64,000 nt of DNA. Origin: Spartobacteria bacterium UBA5019. GTDB taxonomy: Bacteria; Verrucomicrobiota; Verrucomicrobiia; Chthoniobacterales; Terrimicrobiaceae. A program made the position numbers and the translations under genes. Shown here in pieces: positions 45,249 to 55,273 of this stretch. The DNA lies in the NCBI GenBank assembly GCA_002396485.1, contig DGXZ01000057.1, positions 8,635 to 72,634 of the forward strand, written 5' to 3'. Position 1 is the first letter of the stretch. Each line of letters starts with the position of its first letter. The notes under the pieces are model-generated. The model did not search any database. It was not told the DNA's origin and was given only the letters and a program-made list of their open reading frames with translations.

Positions 45249-45650
45249 TTAACGACGGCCGAAGTCGCGGCGTCCGCCGCCACCACCACCGCCACCGCTA
45301 CGGCGGTCATCACGACCACCGCCGCCACCGCCACGGAAGTCGCGGCGAGGACCATCAAAGCGTCCACCACCACCGCCACCACCGCCGCCTGGAGGACGGT
45401 CTTCGCGGGGACGAGCTTCGTTGACTGTGAGGGCACGGCCATCGAGATCTTTGCCGTGGAGTTGCTCAACGGCTGCTTGAGCATCGGAATCGGATGCCAT
45501 CGTAACGAAGGCGAATCCGCGGGAGCGGCCAGTGAATTTATCTTGCATTAGCATGACTTCGGAAACCGCACCGCACTGCGAGAACAGGTCCTGAATGGCG
45601 ATCTCTGTCGTGTTGAAGGACAGGTTGCCGACGTAGAGTTTATTACCCAT
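45249..45650 (-). CDS. RRM RNA-binding protein with glycine-rich tail
   Basis: A 133-residue protein: one RRM (about 1-80) with RNP2 LYVGNLSF and RNP1 RGFAFVTM, then a tail of glycine runs and arginines (RRDFRGGGGGGRDDRRSGGG). This is the cold-shock-inducible RNA-binding protein type found in cyanobacteria and PVC bacteria; it probably binds single-stranded RNA and may act as an RNA chaperone. Start ATG 45650 (MGNKLYVGNLSF); the frame extends 36 codons upstream without a matching domain. It has a strong terminator. Confidence 0.94.
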   Translation of the reverse strand: MGNKLYVGNLSFNTTEIAIQDLFSQCGAVSEVMLMQDKFTGRSRGFAFVTMASDSDAQAAVEQLHGKDLDGRALTVNEARPREDRPPGGGGGGGGGRFDGPRRDFRGGGGGGRDDRRSGGGGGGGGRRDFGRR

Positions 45651-45867
45651 GGTATTTACTATATTAAACGCATTAAAGATCGAGGCCTGTTCCCGACTGC
45701 CGGGTTTCAAACTGCCCGGGGAGTTTTCTCTCCGGGACGTCCACCAAATCCTGATCAAATCTGCAATGACCTTATTCGCCTTTTTTCAGAGCTTGGCAAA
45801 CAGTATTTGAGAGTATTTTTTTCGAGATGGTTGACTGCGGTCCCTGTAATCGGGAAGTTGAGGGAAG

Positions 45868-46392
45868 ATGAGACTTCCGAGATGCATTCTGATTCTGCTG
45901 GCGGCGATTTGTTTTTCCCCGCTCGGATTGGCCCAGCAGCAAATGCGCGTGCCGTTCAACTTCCAATGGGGTGAATCCCCCGCCCGCGTGGAGCAAAGCC
46001 TGGTGGGCATCAAAGCCAAAATCACCGAGCGCAAGGTCGTGGAGGGACGGACGGTTTTTGTGGTGGAAGGCATCCCGCAGAAACAACTTCAGCGCGCATT
46101 GTTTTATTTCCGGAACGATATGTTGAACGAGATCGAGCTCCACTTCGGTGACAGTTCGTGGGACTCGCAAAGATACGATCTCTTCTTTGAGGAGGTGCGC
46201 CGCAATGTGGATTCAAAATATGGCATCGGACGCCTGCTCACCCGCTCGCGCACGCGCGAGGGCGATGTGCTCCAGACACTCGTGGGGTATCAATGGATGC
46301 AAGGAGGCATCGCGCTCCGACTGTATCTGTTCACGGCCGAAAAAGATTCGAATGCCCTGCGGGTGCTGAGCCTCCACTACAAGGAGGCTTAG
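45868..46392 (+). CDS. Secreted hypothetical protein
   Basis: A 174-residue protein with a signal peptide (MRLPRCILILLAAICFSPLG, cut likely after LAQ) and a mixed alpha/beta domain with no family I recognise. Notable blocks are VPFNFQWGESPARVEQSLVG, RALFYFRNDMLNEIELHFGD and LVGYQWMQGGIALRLYLFTA. It is likely periplasmic. It starts divergently from the RNA-binding protein gene (about 217 bases between starts) and converges on the nuclease/phosphatase-like gene ending at 46429. Confidence 0.75.
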   Translation: MRLPRCILILLAAICFSPLGLAQQQMRVPFNFQWGESPARVEQSLVGIKAKITERKVVEGRTVFVVEGIPQKQLQRALFYFRNDMLNEIELHFGDSSWDSQRYDLFFEEVRRNVDSKYGIGRLLTRSRTREGDVLQTLVGYQWMQGGIALRLYLFTAEKDSNALRVLSLHYKEA

Positions 46393-46428
46393 AGGGCCAA
46401 TCTGCCCGACTGCGCGTGGACTTGAGAT

Positions 46429-47199
46429 TTAAAGAAACTCAAAATCGGCCACCACGGCGTGATGATCCGAAACGTCCGTCTTCTCAACCCGCCGGGAAAC
46501 TAGGCGCAGCGCGGTATTAAAAAATAAATGATCCGTCACAAATGGCATCCGGCGCCAGGTGATTTCCTCGTTTTGAGCCGTGCGGAATCCTGCTTTCTCA
46601 AATTGCCCCACGAGGGACTCGTTGGGAGCGCAGTTCATATCCCCCGCGAGAATAAGCGGTTCACCTCCTGCCGCGCGCAGCCTTGATTCGATAATGGATC
46701 GCTGCTCGGGGTGAGCATCACTCGAATCTCCGATCATAAAAAAGGCCTGAAGATGGGTGTTGAGAATTTTCAATCTGCGCCCCTCCAATATCGTGCAAAC
46801 CTCAAGCAGAAGCCTCGATGATGTGCGGCGCTTTTTGCCCTCAAAGACAAACTCCAATTGTGCAGCCGGGAGATCAATCTTATGAAAATCCGTCAACCTC
46901 GTTCGCGAGAAAACGGCCAAACCGAGACCAAACGGCAGCTCAGTGTCATTTTTCAGCGGATAAGAAAAGACCGAATCATAACCAGTGAGAAGTTTCTTCA
47001 AACACATGTAATGAGGCGGCGGCTCGACCTGCATACCCCCATCATGGCCACGCTCGACCTCCTGGAGACAAATGATGTCGGCATTCAGGCCTTTTAGAAA
47101 AGTCGCAACTGCATCCACATCTAACACTGAGGGAAACGGATCGTTCTCACTCCAAGGCTGGCCGTTTTGCATATTGAATGTGACGACTCGGAAGGACAT
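46429..47199 (-). CDS. Endonuclease/exonuclease/phosphatase (EEP) family protein
   Basis: A 256-residue metal-dependent hydrolase of the DNase I-like fold. Active-site signatures: VVTFNMQNG (Asn), ADIICLQEVE (Glu), LNTHLQAFF, LILAGDMNCAP (Asp/Asn) and VSDHHAVVADFEF (Asp-His). There is no signal peptide, so it is cytoplasmic. Family members cut nucleic acids or phosphate esters (inositol phosphates, sphingomyelin); the substrate cannot be assigned here. It stands alone between a convergent secreted-protein gene and a same-strand GT87 gene. Confidence 0.9.
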   Translation of the reverse strand: MSFRVVTFNMQNGQPWSENDPFPSVLDVDAVATFLKGLNADIICLQEVERGHDGGMQVEPPPHYMCLKKLLTGYDSVFSYPLKNDTELPFGLGLAVFSRTRLTDFHKIDLPAAQLEFVFEGKKRRTSSRLLLEVCTILEGRRLKILNTHLQAFFMIGDSSDAHPEQRSIIESRLRAAGGEPLILAGDMNCAPNESLVGQFEKAGFRTAQNEEITWRRMPFVTDHLFFNTALRLVSRRVEKTDVSDHHAVVADFEFL

Positions 47200-47281
47200 G
47201 AGAGATAATTGAATCAGAACAGACTATTAATCGCAGAGCGCCGGATTGATGGCAATATTCAGACTTTTGGAGGAGCTTTGA

Positions 47282-48508
47282 TCAGGGTCTTCCCGCCAAT
47301 TCAAATGGGCGGGATTTTCTAAAGGCCCACATGCCGAGAATAAAAAAAAACACCAAAGCGAGAAGGGGTTTAAACCAGATACGCGTCAATTTGTAAATGT
47401 CTCCATAGCAGTCCGAGCCCAGTCCGATGCACAAAAAGACCAAAATCCAAACGACAGGAGTCACGGCTTTTTCGCGAAAAAGAATCGCCGCGAAGAGCGC
47501 CACATAAGGAGAAAGAATAATGTAAGAGACTGTTTCCGTGCGGGGGTTGAAGGCCATGAGATAAGTAGCGGAAAGGGCTGTCACCAGAATGGGGGCGACT
47601 GTGGCCGGATAGATTTTTTTCACCCTCCAGGCCAACCCGAGCGTCACAAAAGCGAAGACAGCCCGCACGGGGAACCATTGTTTATCAGGCAGATCGAATC
47701 CGAATGTGCGAAACATGGCTGCGATGTCGTCGAAGTTATTGCCCGGGGGAATGCTGGCAACGGTGACCTGTTGTATGCACATGTGCCATTGATTCAAAAC
47801 ATAATTCGGATCGTAGTGCATGAAGGAGAGACCTGCAAAAACGAGCATTCCGAGTGGCAATCTCCACCAAAGCGGCCGGTAGAGGGCACCGAGCAGCAAG
47901 AGCGGAACGAGCCCAAGGGGCTTGGCTATGACTCCGAAAATCAGCCAAGCCGCAGCCGGCCACCAGCGTTTTTCCGAAACGGCAAGAGCCGCTAAAATCA
48001 TCGAAGCCGATAGGAGCATGTTGAATTGACCATTTCTTCCCGCAGTGAGCGATGCAGGCAAGGCCAAGACGGTCACCAGACAAAACAAACTCGCCACGGT
48101 GGTATCGGCTCGGAAGAAGCGGCACATCCGCCAGATCGCCCAGCCGAAAAGCCCCAGAGAAAACGCGCGGTAAAAAACCTCGCCGAGACGGAGCATCAGG
48201 GTCGGAAGGAGTGTTTCACTCAAGGGCTGCTTGTTAAACTTCTTGAGATCCTTCGGAAATTCCTGCCAGGCAAATGGCGTGTAAATCAGAACCGACTGGG
48301 GAAAATAAAGAAAGCCCTTCCCTTCTAGAGAATACATGTTCTCGGAATTCCACCAACTATAGGCCGCCCGGCTGTAATGGTGCGTGATGTTGCGCTGCGC
48401 GGGCTGGAAAAAAGCCAATACCGCTACTATGGCAAAAAAAAGCAACCAGATCCGCTTGGCATAGGTATCGGACTTCGGACTCCAAAAAAAGGCGTTGAGT
48501 TTTTCCAT
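47282..48508 (-). CDS. GT87-type (DUF2029) membrane glycosyltransferase
   Basis: A 408-residue polytopic membrane protein with about ten hydrophobic segments. The N-terminal helix is IWLLFFAIVAVLAFFQPAQR. The GT87-like regions include TAGRNGQFNMLLSASMILAA and SEKRWWPAAAWLIFGVIAKP. Relatives use polyprenyl-phosphate mannose or similar lipid-linked donors. The start at ATG 48508 (MEKLNAFFWSPKS) is preferred; the frame has an in-frame ATG at 48547. It lies downstream of the glutamine synthetase gene and its terminator. Donor and acceptor unknown. Confidence 0.82.
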   Translation of the reverse strand: MEKLNAFFWSPKSDTYAKRIWLLFFAIVAVLAFFQPAQRNITHHYSRAAYSWWNSENMYSLEGKGFLYFPQSVLIYTPFAWQEFPKDLKKFNKQPLSETLLPTLMLRLGEVFYRAFSLGLFGWAIWRMCRFFRADTTVASLFCLVTVLALPASLTAGRNGQFNMLLSASMILAALAVSEKRWWPAAAWLIFGVIAKPLGLVPLLLLGALYRPLWWRLPLGMLVFAGLSFMHYDPNYVLNQWHMCIQQVTVASIPPGNNFDDIAAMFRTFGFDLPDKQWFPVRAVFAFVTLGLAWRVKKIYPATVAPILVTALSATYLMAFNPRTETVSYIILSPYVALFAAILFREKAVTPVVWILVFLCIGLGSDCYGDIYKLTRIWFKPLLALVFFFILGMWAFRKSRPFELAGRP

Positions 48509-48581
48509 CTCAGGCCGAGAGGCTCTTACGGGAACATGCAAATGCAAAGCCTCAAAATTTTTTAAAAACAGGAGTCGCCGG

Positions 48582-48617
48582 CAAAAGAAAACGCCGCCCG
48601 TGTGCGCAGGCGGCGTT
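48582..48617 (-). terminator. Rho-independent terminator of glutamine synthetase gene
   Basis: A 9-base stem AACGCCGCC/GGCGGCGTT (48590-48598 with 48609-48617) with a 10-base loop. On the reverse strand TTCTTTTG follows; T-rich sequence also follows on the forward strand. It lies about 32 bases past the glnA stop. Confidence 0.9.
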
Positions 48618-48649
48618 CTTTTGTTTGATTCGCGGAATCCCTGAAGCGA

Positions 48650-49669
<1,020 letters not shown>

Positions 49670-49827
49670 TTTTTATTCAGGTGTATTTTTTTGAGCAGTC
49701 CAGGCCGTCTGGTGTAGCTTTTTTTTGGTTTTTCCCATTTTCCCTTGCGGCAGGAATGACTGAAGCAATCGGAATGCCAACATTGCCGTGAAGTTTTGGC
49801 GAGTGCGATAAGAAAATAGGCGTTTAC

Positions 49828-51363
49828 TTATGGCATACTGACCCTGAGCGAGTTAAGACCCATTTCCCGAACCAATCTGGCGTAGGTCTGCGAGGGTCGG
49901 TCACCCAGGTGATCCAATTCCAGACGCGCCAAGTCGTGTTGAAAATCAACCCGGTAAAGCCCAAAGCGGGGCGTGAACGATCCCCACTCGTAGTTGTCGG
50001 TGAGCGACCAGTGAAGATACCCCACGAGCGGAACTCCTGCGTCGAGCATCCGCCGGACCTCGATGAGGTGTGCTTCGAGGTAGCCGCTGCGAGTCATCTT
50101 GTCGCGGCGCGGTTCGCCTCCGGACTCATCGATTCGGCTGCGCAAAGCCATTCCGTTTTCTGCGATGAGAACTGCCATTCCAGGGAATGCCCGGGCGTAA
50201 TACTCGCAGAAAGCGCTCATGCCCTCTGGCAGGAAGTGCCAGTCCCACCACTTGCAGGCGAGCACATCGAGCATGTGTGCGGAAATGCTCCAGCTTTTGA
50301 ACTCGAGGTCGGAAAAATCCGGCGCCCGCAAGGCATGGCTCACAAAGGGGTCGTAATAATCGAGGCCGAGGTAATCAAGCGCGCGGGTCCTCGGGGCACG
50401 TTCGGCTTCGGTGAAGAAAAATTCGAACGCCTCGGATGTCGCCGCGCGCGAGGCAAAGTAGTTTGCCAAGCGGTGCAGACCCGCCCCTGCCATGGCCGCA
50501 AGGTCGGTGCGGCGCTGGAGCGCGATATGGGTAAAATGCCGCGAGAGCGCCTCCGCTCTGGAACGAAAAAAATCCGCCGCCTCAGCCGGATTGATGCCGT
50601 TTTGCCTGAGACACAGCAGGTCGAGCAGCATGTTCTCGGACCAATAGACATCGCTGCAAAATGTATTCATTGAGACCATCGGCCTTGCCCATCCGCGAGA
50701 TTCATAGAGGTCGTGAATCGCATTGTAGGCCCTCACATGCGCGGCCAGCATGCGGTTGTAAGCGCGCAGGCCAACGGGAATCCCAGCCTCTGGACCTCCA
50801 GGGAAATGACGGTTCAAATAGGTATTCAGAACAAGCATGTTTGGCTCGTTGAGCGTGACGTACCATTTCACTGGAGGCTGCCCGAAGTGGTCGCACAGCC
50901 TGTGGTTCAACCGCTCGATTGTAAATTGCACGAACTTCTGAAAAGCCTCGGGCGTTCGGTCATCCAGCCATGCATCCACTCCCAGCCAGGCCGGATGGGT
51001 GAAATGCTGCAGCGTGACGACGGGCTCCATACCTGCTTCGCGACAAGCCGCCACACGGTCGGCATAGGCATCCACCGCAGCCCCGTCGAACGCCGGCGCG
51101 GGGCCAGGCGTGTTTGTGAAGGATGGCTGCACACGGGTCCACTCGATGCTGAGACGAAACGCATTGAGCCCCATGCTACGAGCCAGATCGAAGTCGGTGC
51201 GATACCTGTTCCAGAAATCCACCGCGCGTCCGGTACGATCGACTCGCCCCGACTGCTCACAAGCTCCCCAGTTGTTGTGCGGCTCGCCAGGCCCGTTGTA
51301 TCCCCCCTCGCTCTGGTATCCGGAGGTGGCGACTCCGATGAGAAATGGCGTTGAATTTTCCAT
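49828..51363 (-). CDS. Glycoside hydrolase family 1 (beta-glycosidase)
   Basis: A 511-residue GH1 TIM barrel. The acid/base glutamate is in WYVTLNEPNMLVLN and the nucleophile in AVLIAENGMALRSR. Also seen: FLIGVATSGYQSEGG, GLNAFRLSIEWTRVQP, VVTLQHFTHPAWLG and YLHWSLTDNYEWGSF. There is no signal peptide, so it acts in the cytoplasm or on membrane lipids from inside. The start is ATG 51363, with AGGAG 9 bases upstream overlapping the stop of the upstream gene; the GTG at 51369 is too close. It is directly downstream (12 bases) of a GT28 diacylglycerol glycosyltransferase-like gene, so a glycolipid may be its substrate. Confidence 0.93.
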   Translation of the reverse strand: MENSTPFLIGVATSGYQSEGGYNGPGEPHNNWGACEQSGRVDRTGRAVDFWNRYRTDFDLARSMGLNAFRLSIEWTRVQPSFTNTPGPAPAFDGAAVDAYADRVAACREAGMEPVVTLQHFTHPAWLGVDAWLDDRTPEAFQKFVQFTIERLNHRLCDHFGQPPVKWYVTLNEPNMLVLNTYLNRHFPGGPEAGIPVGLRAYNRMLAAHVRAYNAIHDLYESRGWARPMVSMNTFCSDVYWSENMLLDLLCLRQNGINPAEAADFFRSRAEALSRHFTHIALQRRTDLAAMAGAGLHRLANYFASRAATSEAFEFFFTEAERAPRTRALDYLGLDYYDPFVSHALRAPDFSDLEFKSWSISAHMLDVLACKWWDWHFLPEGMSAFCEYYARAFPGMAVLIAENGMALRSRIDESGGEPRRDKMTRSGYLEAHLIEVRRMLDAGVPLVGYLHWSLTDNYEWGSFTPRFGLYRVDFQHDLARLELDHLGDRPSQTYARLVREMGLNSLRVSMP

Positions 51364-51375
51364 AAACACACTCTC

Positions 51376-52560
51376 CTATCCTGCTGCGGCAATGCGTTTC
51401 CGCAGGGCCTTCTCGCGAAGTTTGGAAATGATTACCGGACGCCTGTCCGGCTCCTCCAGAACAATGCGGGCGATTTCCGAGGCCGCGTTGGGTCGGCCAA
51501 GATTTCGCGCGTTTCGCGACATTTGCCTGAGTCTCTCCGGATCGTCCAACAATCGGCGCAGCTTGTGCGCAACGAGTGTGACCTCTGTGCATTTCACGGC
51601 AGCTCCCGCTTCGAGAAGAACATCGGCATTGCGCTCCTCTTGGCCTCCAATCGGATCCAGAATCATCATCGGCAACCCGCAGGCCACCGCCTCGGCCGTC
51701 GTCATGCCGCCGGGCTTGCTAAGCAAAATCGTGGCGATGGACATAAAATCCGGCATATCTTTCGTGTAGCCAAGGACCCGGAAATCCGCCGGACGATCCT
51801 TAAGCAACTCGACAATCTCGTTCTGCATTTCCTCGTTTTGACCGCAGACAATAATGGCCTGAAAATCGCGCTCCAGTTGGAGCAACTGCCTCACGACAGC
51901 CGTAGCCGGACTCATCCCCAGCGCCCCACCGGCTACAAGGATGGTCGGCCTTCCTGACTGCAAACCATACCGCTCCAGTACGGCATTGACATCAACAGGC
52001 GCTCCAAACTCCGGCTCCACGGGAATGCCGGTCACCTCGATGCGGTCGGCAGGCAGACCCAGCGCCTCCATGTGGATTTTATCGTCCTCCTGCGCCACAA
52101 AATACCAGTTGAAAGCTCTCGTAATCCAGAAGGCATGAAAATGGAAATCCGTGATCACCACACCTAGGCGCGCCTCAAGTTTTCCGTTCGCGATCAGCCA
52201 GGAAATCACCCCAGCCGGCATGAAATGCGTGCAGAGGATGACATCCGGCTTGAATTCACGCACCAGATTGATGAGCGGCAAAGCCTGGGGCAGATCGATC
52301 AGCAAGCGCCCCTTGTCGGCCACCCACGGGTCGTCGCTCGTCTCATACCACCAACCCAGAAACTCCGGCAGCATGGCGGAGAGTTTTTTATAGAGCGTGG
52401 AATAGAACTGCTTGTGAAGGACATTCGTGTGGTCGAGCGAGTCATCCGAGAGGACCTCGTCCACATCGCTCCTGCTCCGCATGGCGCGTGCAAGGGCATC
52501 GGCCGCCTTCACATGCCCGGAACCCACGGAGGCGGATAAAATCAAGACGCGCTTTCCCAT
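51376..52560 (-). CDS. GT28 family glycosyltransferase, MGDG synthase-like
   Basis: A 394-residue GT-B enzyme. The N-terminal MGDG-synthase domain shows RVLILSASVGSGHVKAADAL and DVILCTHFMPAGVISW; the C-terminal nucleotide-sugar domain shows PTILVAGGALGMSPATAVVR and LLSKPGGMTTAEAVACGLPM. It resembles monogalactosyl/glucosyl-diacylglycerol synthases and UgtP, which transfer a hexose from UDP-sugar to diacylglycerol. The start is ATG 52560 (MGKRVLILSAS). It is followed by the GH1 gene as an apparent two-gene operon and is divergent from an ABC transporter operon. The sugar and acceptor cannot be proven from sequence. Confidence 0.88.
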   Translation of the reverse strand: MGKRVLILSASVGSGHVKAADALARAMRSRSDVDEVLSDDSLDHTNVLHKQFYSTLYKKLSAMLPEFLGWWYETSDDPWVADKGRLLIDLPQALPLINLVREFKPDVILCTHFMPAGVISWLIANGKLEARLGVVITDFHFHAFWITRAFNWYFVAQEDDKIHMEALGLPADRIEVTGIPVEPEFGAPVDVNAVLERYGLQSGRPTILVAGGALGMSPATAVVRQLLQLERDFQAIIVCGQNEEMQNEIVELLKDRPADFRVLGYTKDMPDFMSIATILLSKPGGMTTAEAVACGLPMMILDPIGGQEERNADVLLEAGAAVKCTEVTLVAHKLRRLLDDPERLRQMSRNARNLGRPNAASEIARIVLEEPDRRPVIISKLREKALRKRIAAAG

Positions 52561-52611
52561 AGTCCTGCAACCTGACCGAATTCCCGCCGTCTGCCAAGCC
52601 GGAGTCTTGCG

Positions 52612-53670
52612 TTGACTCTCCCGGATTTCCGGAGAAGCTTCCGCGCAGTGGGAGTTTTTCAGAAACAACGCCAAAGCAGAAACCGCCGGATTGGTGGATT
52701 AGTTGATTTTATCGATCAACTTTTTAAAACCTGCCTTGTTCTGCTCGTTGCCGCCCCGTTTGCCATAGCGCACGCCGAGCAGGTTGTTCGCGTCGGATTT
52801 TTTCCAAATATCACTCACGCTCAGGCACTCGTGGCCTCAAGCATGTCGCGTGAAGGTAAAGGCTGGTTTGAATCCCGCCTCGGGGAACCCGTCAAGTTGG
52901 AGTGGTCGATTTACAATGCCGGCCCTTCAGCGATGGAAGCTTTCTTTACCAAAGCAATCGACATGACTTATGTCGGGCCTAGCCCTGTGGTGAACGCCCA
53001 TGCTCGCGCCAACGGCAAGGAGGTTCGGGTCATGGCAGGATCCATGCGTGGCGGTGAAGCGCTCGTGGTGCGAGGCGGTGAAATCACTTCGGTGGACGCC
53101 CTCAAAGGAAAAACCATTGCGACGCCGCAACTCGGAAACACCCAGGATGTGGAATGCCGGGCTTGGCTGCTCAAGCAGGGAATCAAAGTCACGCTCGTCG
53201 GCGGAGATGCCCGCGTCATACCCACAGCCAACCCTGACATGCTCCAGCTTTTCACGCAAAAAAAACTCGATGCCGCATGGACGGTGGAACCTTGGGTGAC
53301 CCGTCTGATCAACGAAGCGGATGGCCGGATTTTCCACTCCGATCCCAAGGCCCTTACGACCGTGCTTGCCGGCCGCGTTGGCTTTCTGGAGGAACGCCCC
53401 GCGCTCGCTGCGAAATTTGCAGAAGCCCATCAGAGCCTCACTGAATGGATTCGCGAAAACCCCGAAGAGGCCCGCCGCCGCGTGCGCGACGAACTCAGCG
53501 CCATAACCCGCCGTGAGATTTCCCAAAAACTTGTCGATGAGGCCTGGACCCGCCTTGATCCGAACACAGCGATCTCGGTCGAGCCATTTGAAGCATTTCT
53601 CCAGCATGCGCGCGAAGTCGGCTTCCTGCGCGCCCGCGTGGATCTGAAAAACCTTCTCTGGCAGCCATAA
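52612..53670 (+). CDS. ABC transporter substrate-binding protein (nitrate/sulfonate/taurine type)
   Basis: A 352-residue periplasmic binding protein. After a basic N-terminal stretch there is a hydrophobic core (about 38-53, LFKTCLVLLVAAPFAIA) and likely cleavage after AHA. The mature part is of the NMT1/SsuA-like type: VRVGFFPNITHAQALVASSM, MTYVGPSPVVNAHA, LKGKTIATPQLGNTQDV and KLDAAWTVEPWVTRLI. Relatives bind nitrate, sulfonates or taurine. The start is unsure: TTG 52612 has GGAG 7 bases upstream, and GTG 52648 is the alternative. First gene of a three-gene transporter operon. Confidence 0.88.
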   Translation: MTLPDFRRSFRAVGVFQKQRQSRNRRIGGLVDFIDQLFKTCLVLLVAAPFAIAHAEQVVRVGFFPNITHAQALVASSMSREGKGWFESRLGEPVKLEWSIYNAGPSAMEAFFTKAIDMTYVGPSPVVNAHARANGKEVRVMAGSMRGGEALVVRGGEITSVDALKGKTIATPQLGNTQDVECRAWLLKQGIKVTLVGGDARVIPTANPDMLQLFTQKKLDAAWTVEPWVTRLINEADGRIFHSDPKALTTVLAGRVGFLEERPALAAKFAEAHQSLTEWIRENPEEARRRVRDELSAITRREISQKLVDEAWTRLDPNTAISVEPFEAFLQHAREVGFLRARVDLKNLLWQP

Positions 53671-53683
53671 AAAACCCATCACG

Positions 53684-54496
53684 ATGAGCCTCGAAAACGA
53701 ACTCGCCAATACAGCCCCCGAGCGCATCGAGGCCAATAATGTCTCGAAGTCTTTCACCACCGAGCGCGGCAAGGTCCTAGCTCTCGACAATGTGAGCGTG
53801 AAAGTCGGCGAGGGGGAATTCCTCTGCCTCGTCGGCCCCAGCGGCTGCGGCAAGTCCACGCTCCTGAACCTCATCGCCGGCCTCGACCAACCGGACAGCG
53901 GACAGATTTTGGCGAACGGCGAAAACATCACCAGCCCCGGACGCGACCGCATGGTCATGTTCCAAGAGCATGCGCTTTTCCCTTGGCTGGATGTCAGAGG
54001 CAATGTCCTCTTCGGACTCCGACTCAAGCCGGGACTGAATTCCAAGGAACGCCAGGAGGTCGCCAAATACTACCTCCACCTCGTCGGATTGGAAAAATTC
54101 GAACGCGCCAATATCCATGAACTCTCGGGCGGCATGAAGCAGCGCGTCGCCCTCGCTAGAGCCCTTGCGCCCAACCCCCGCGTGCTGCTCATGGACGAAC
54201 CCTTTGCCGCGTTGGACGCCCTCACCCGCGAACACCTCTACGGCGACATCCAGCGCATCTGGGAAGCCCGCCGCAAGACCATTATTTTCGTGACGCACAA
54301 TGTCCGCGAAGCCGCCTGCCTCGGCGACCGCGTGCTTCTTTTCTCTCCCAACCCCGGCCGTATCCGCGCCGAATTCCGCATCGACCTTCCCCGCCCCCGC
54401 GACATCAACAGCGTGGAACTCGCCCGCTACTCGACAGAAATCACCACCGCTCTCAAAGGTTTCACCGCCGGAGAGGGCCAGGAGGTATCCGAATGA
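53684..54496 (+). CDS. ABC transporter ATPase (SsuB/TauB/NrtD type)
   Basis: The 270-residue ATPase has Walker A VGPSGCGKSTLLNLIAG, signature LSGGMKQRVALARALA, Walker B RVLLMDEPFAALDALT and H-loop IFVTHNVREAACLGDRVLLF. It powers the import of the substrate bound by the upstream protein. It starts 13 bases after the binding-protein gene and overlaps the permease gene start by 4 bases (ATGA). Confidence 0.93.
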   Translation: MSLENELANTAPERIEANNVSKSFTTERGKVLALDNVSVKVGEGEFLCLVGPSGCGKSTLLNLIAGLDQPDSGQILANGENITSPGRDRMVMFQEHALFPWLDVRGNVLFGLRLKPGLNSKERQEVAKYYLHLVGLEKFERANIHELSGGMKQRVALARALAPNPRVLLMDEPFAALDALTREHLYGDIQRIWEARRKTIIFVTHNVREAACLGDRVLLFSPNPGRIRAEFRIDLPRPRDINSVELARYSTEITTALKGFTAGEGQEVSE

Positions 54497-55263
54497 TCCA
54501 CCGCATCTCCACACTCGCCTTTTTCCTCATCCTTCTCGCTTCGTGGGAAGCCGCATCCCGCTCGGGCTTGTGGTCTCCTGTGCTGCTCCCCTCTCCGCTC
54601 AATGTGCTGGAATACATGTGGCAGGCTACATGGGATGGCACACTCTGGACGGCGACTCTTGTCACCATGCAACGCCTCCTCTTGGGCTATGGTATCGGCC
54701 TGCTTTTCGGAGTTCCGCTAGGCCTCCTCACCTCCCGCTTCCGCATTCTGCAAGACACCCTCGGTCTGCTGGCTCTTGGCATTCAGACCTTGCCAAGCGT
54801 TTGCTGGGTGCCACTCGCCCTTCTGTGGTTTGGACAGACCGAGGCCGCCATGCTTTTTGTGGTGGTCATGGGAACCCTCTGGTCGGTGCTCATTGCCACG
54901 AGTGATGGCGTGCGCTCGATGCCTCCGATCTATCTGCGTGCCGCCCGCACCATGGGCTCCAAGGGCCTCCACACGTGGTTCAATGTCATCCTGCCCGCCT
55001 CGCTTCCCTACCTCATCGGCGGCATGAAGCAGGGCTGGGCCTTTGCCTGGCGCTCGCTGATGGCGGCGGAGATTTTTGTAACCATCCTCACCGGCTTCGG
55101 CCTCGGACAACTCCTGCAATACGGCCGCGAACTCTTGGCGATGGATCAAGTCGTGGCTGTCATGGTCATAATTATAGCCATAGGACTGCTTGCGGATCGT
55201 ATTCTCTTTTCGCCATGGGAACGATTCTTCCACAAACGCTGGGGCACGGGCTCCGTGAACTGA
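54493..55263 (+). CDS. ABC transporter permease (SsuC/TauC type)
   Basis: A 256-residue inner-membrane permease with about six helices and the BPD EAA-like loop RAARTMGSKGLHTWFNVILP-A-S-L-P. The N-terminal helix is followed by PVLLPSPLNVLEYMWQA, typical of this class. It completes the transporter with the two upstream genes. No sulfonatase, nitrate reductase or taurine gene is adjacent, so the substrate stays open. The next gene (exonuclease-ligase) begins 10 bases after its stop and may be co-transcribed. Confidence 0.93.
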   Translation: MIHRISTLAFFLILLASWEAASRSGLWSPVLLPSPLNVLEYMWQATWDGTLWTATLVTMQRLLLGYGIGLLFGVPLGLLTSRFRILQDTLGLLALGIQTLPSVCWVPLALLWFGQTEAAMLFVVVMGTLWSVLIATSDGVRSMPPIYLRAARTMGSKGLHTWFNVILPASLPYLIGGMKQGWAFAWRSLMAAEIFVTILTGFGLGQLLQYGRELLAMDQVVAVMVIIIAIGLLADRILFSPWERFFHKRWGTGSVN

Positions 55264-55273
55264 AGACACTCGC

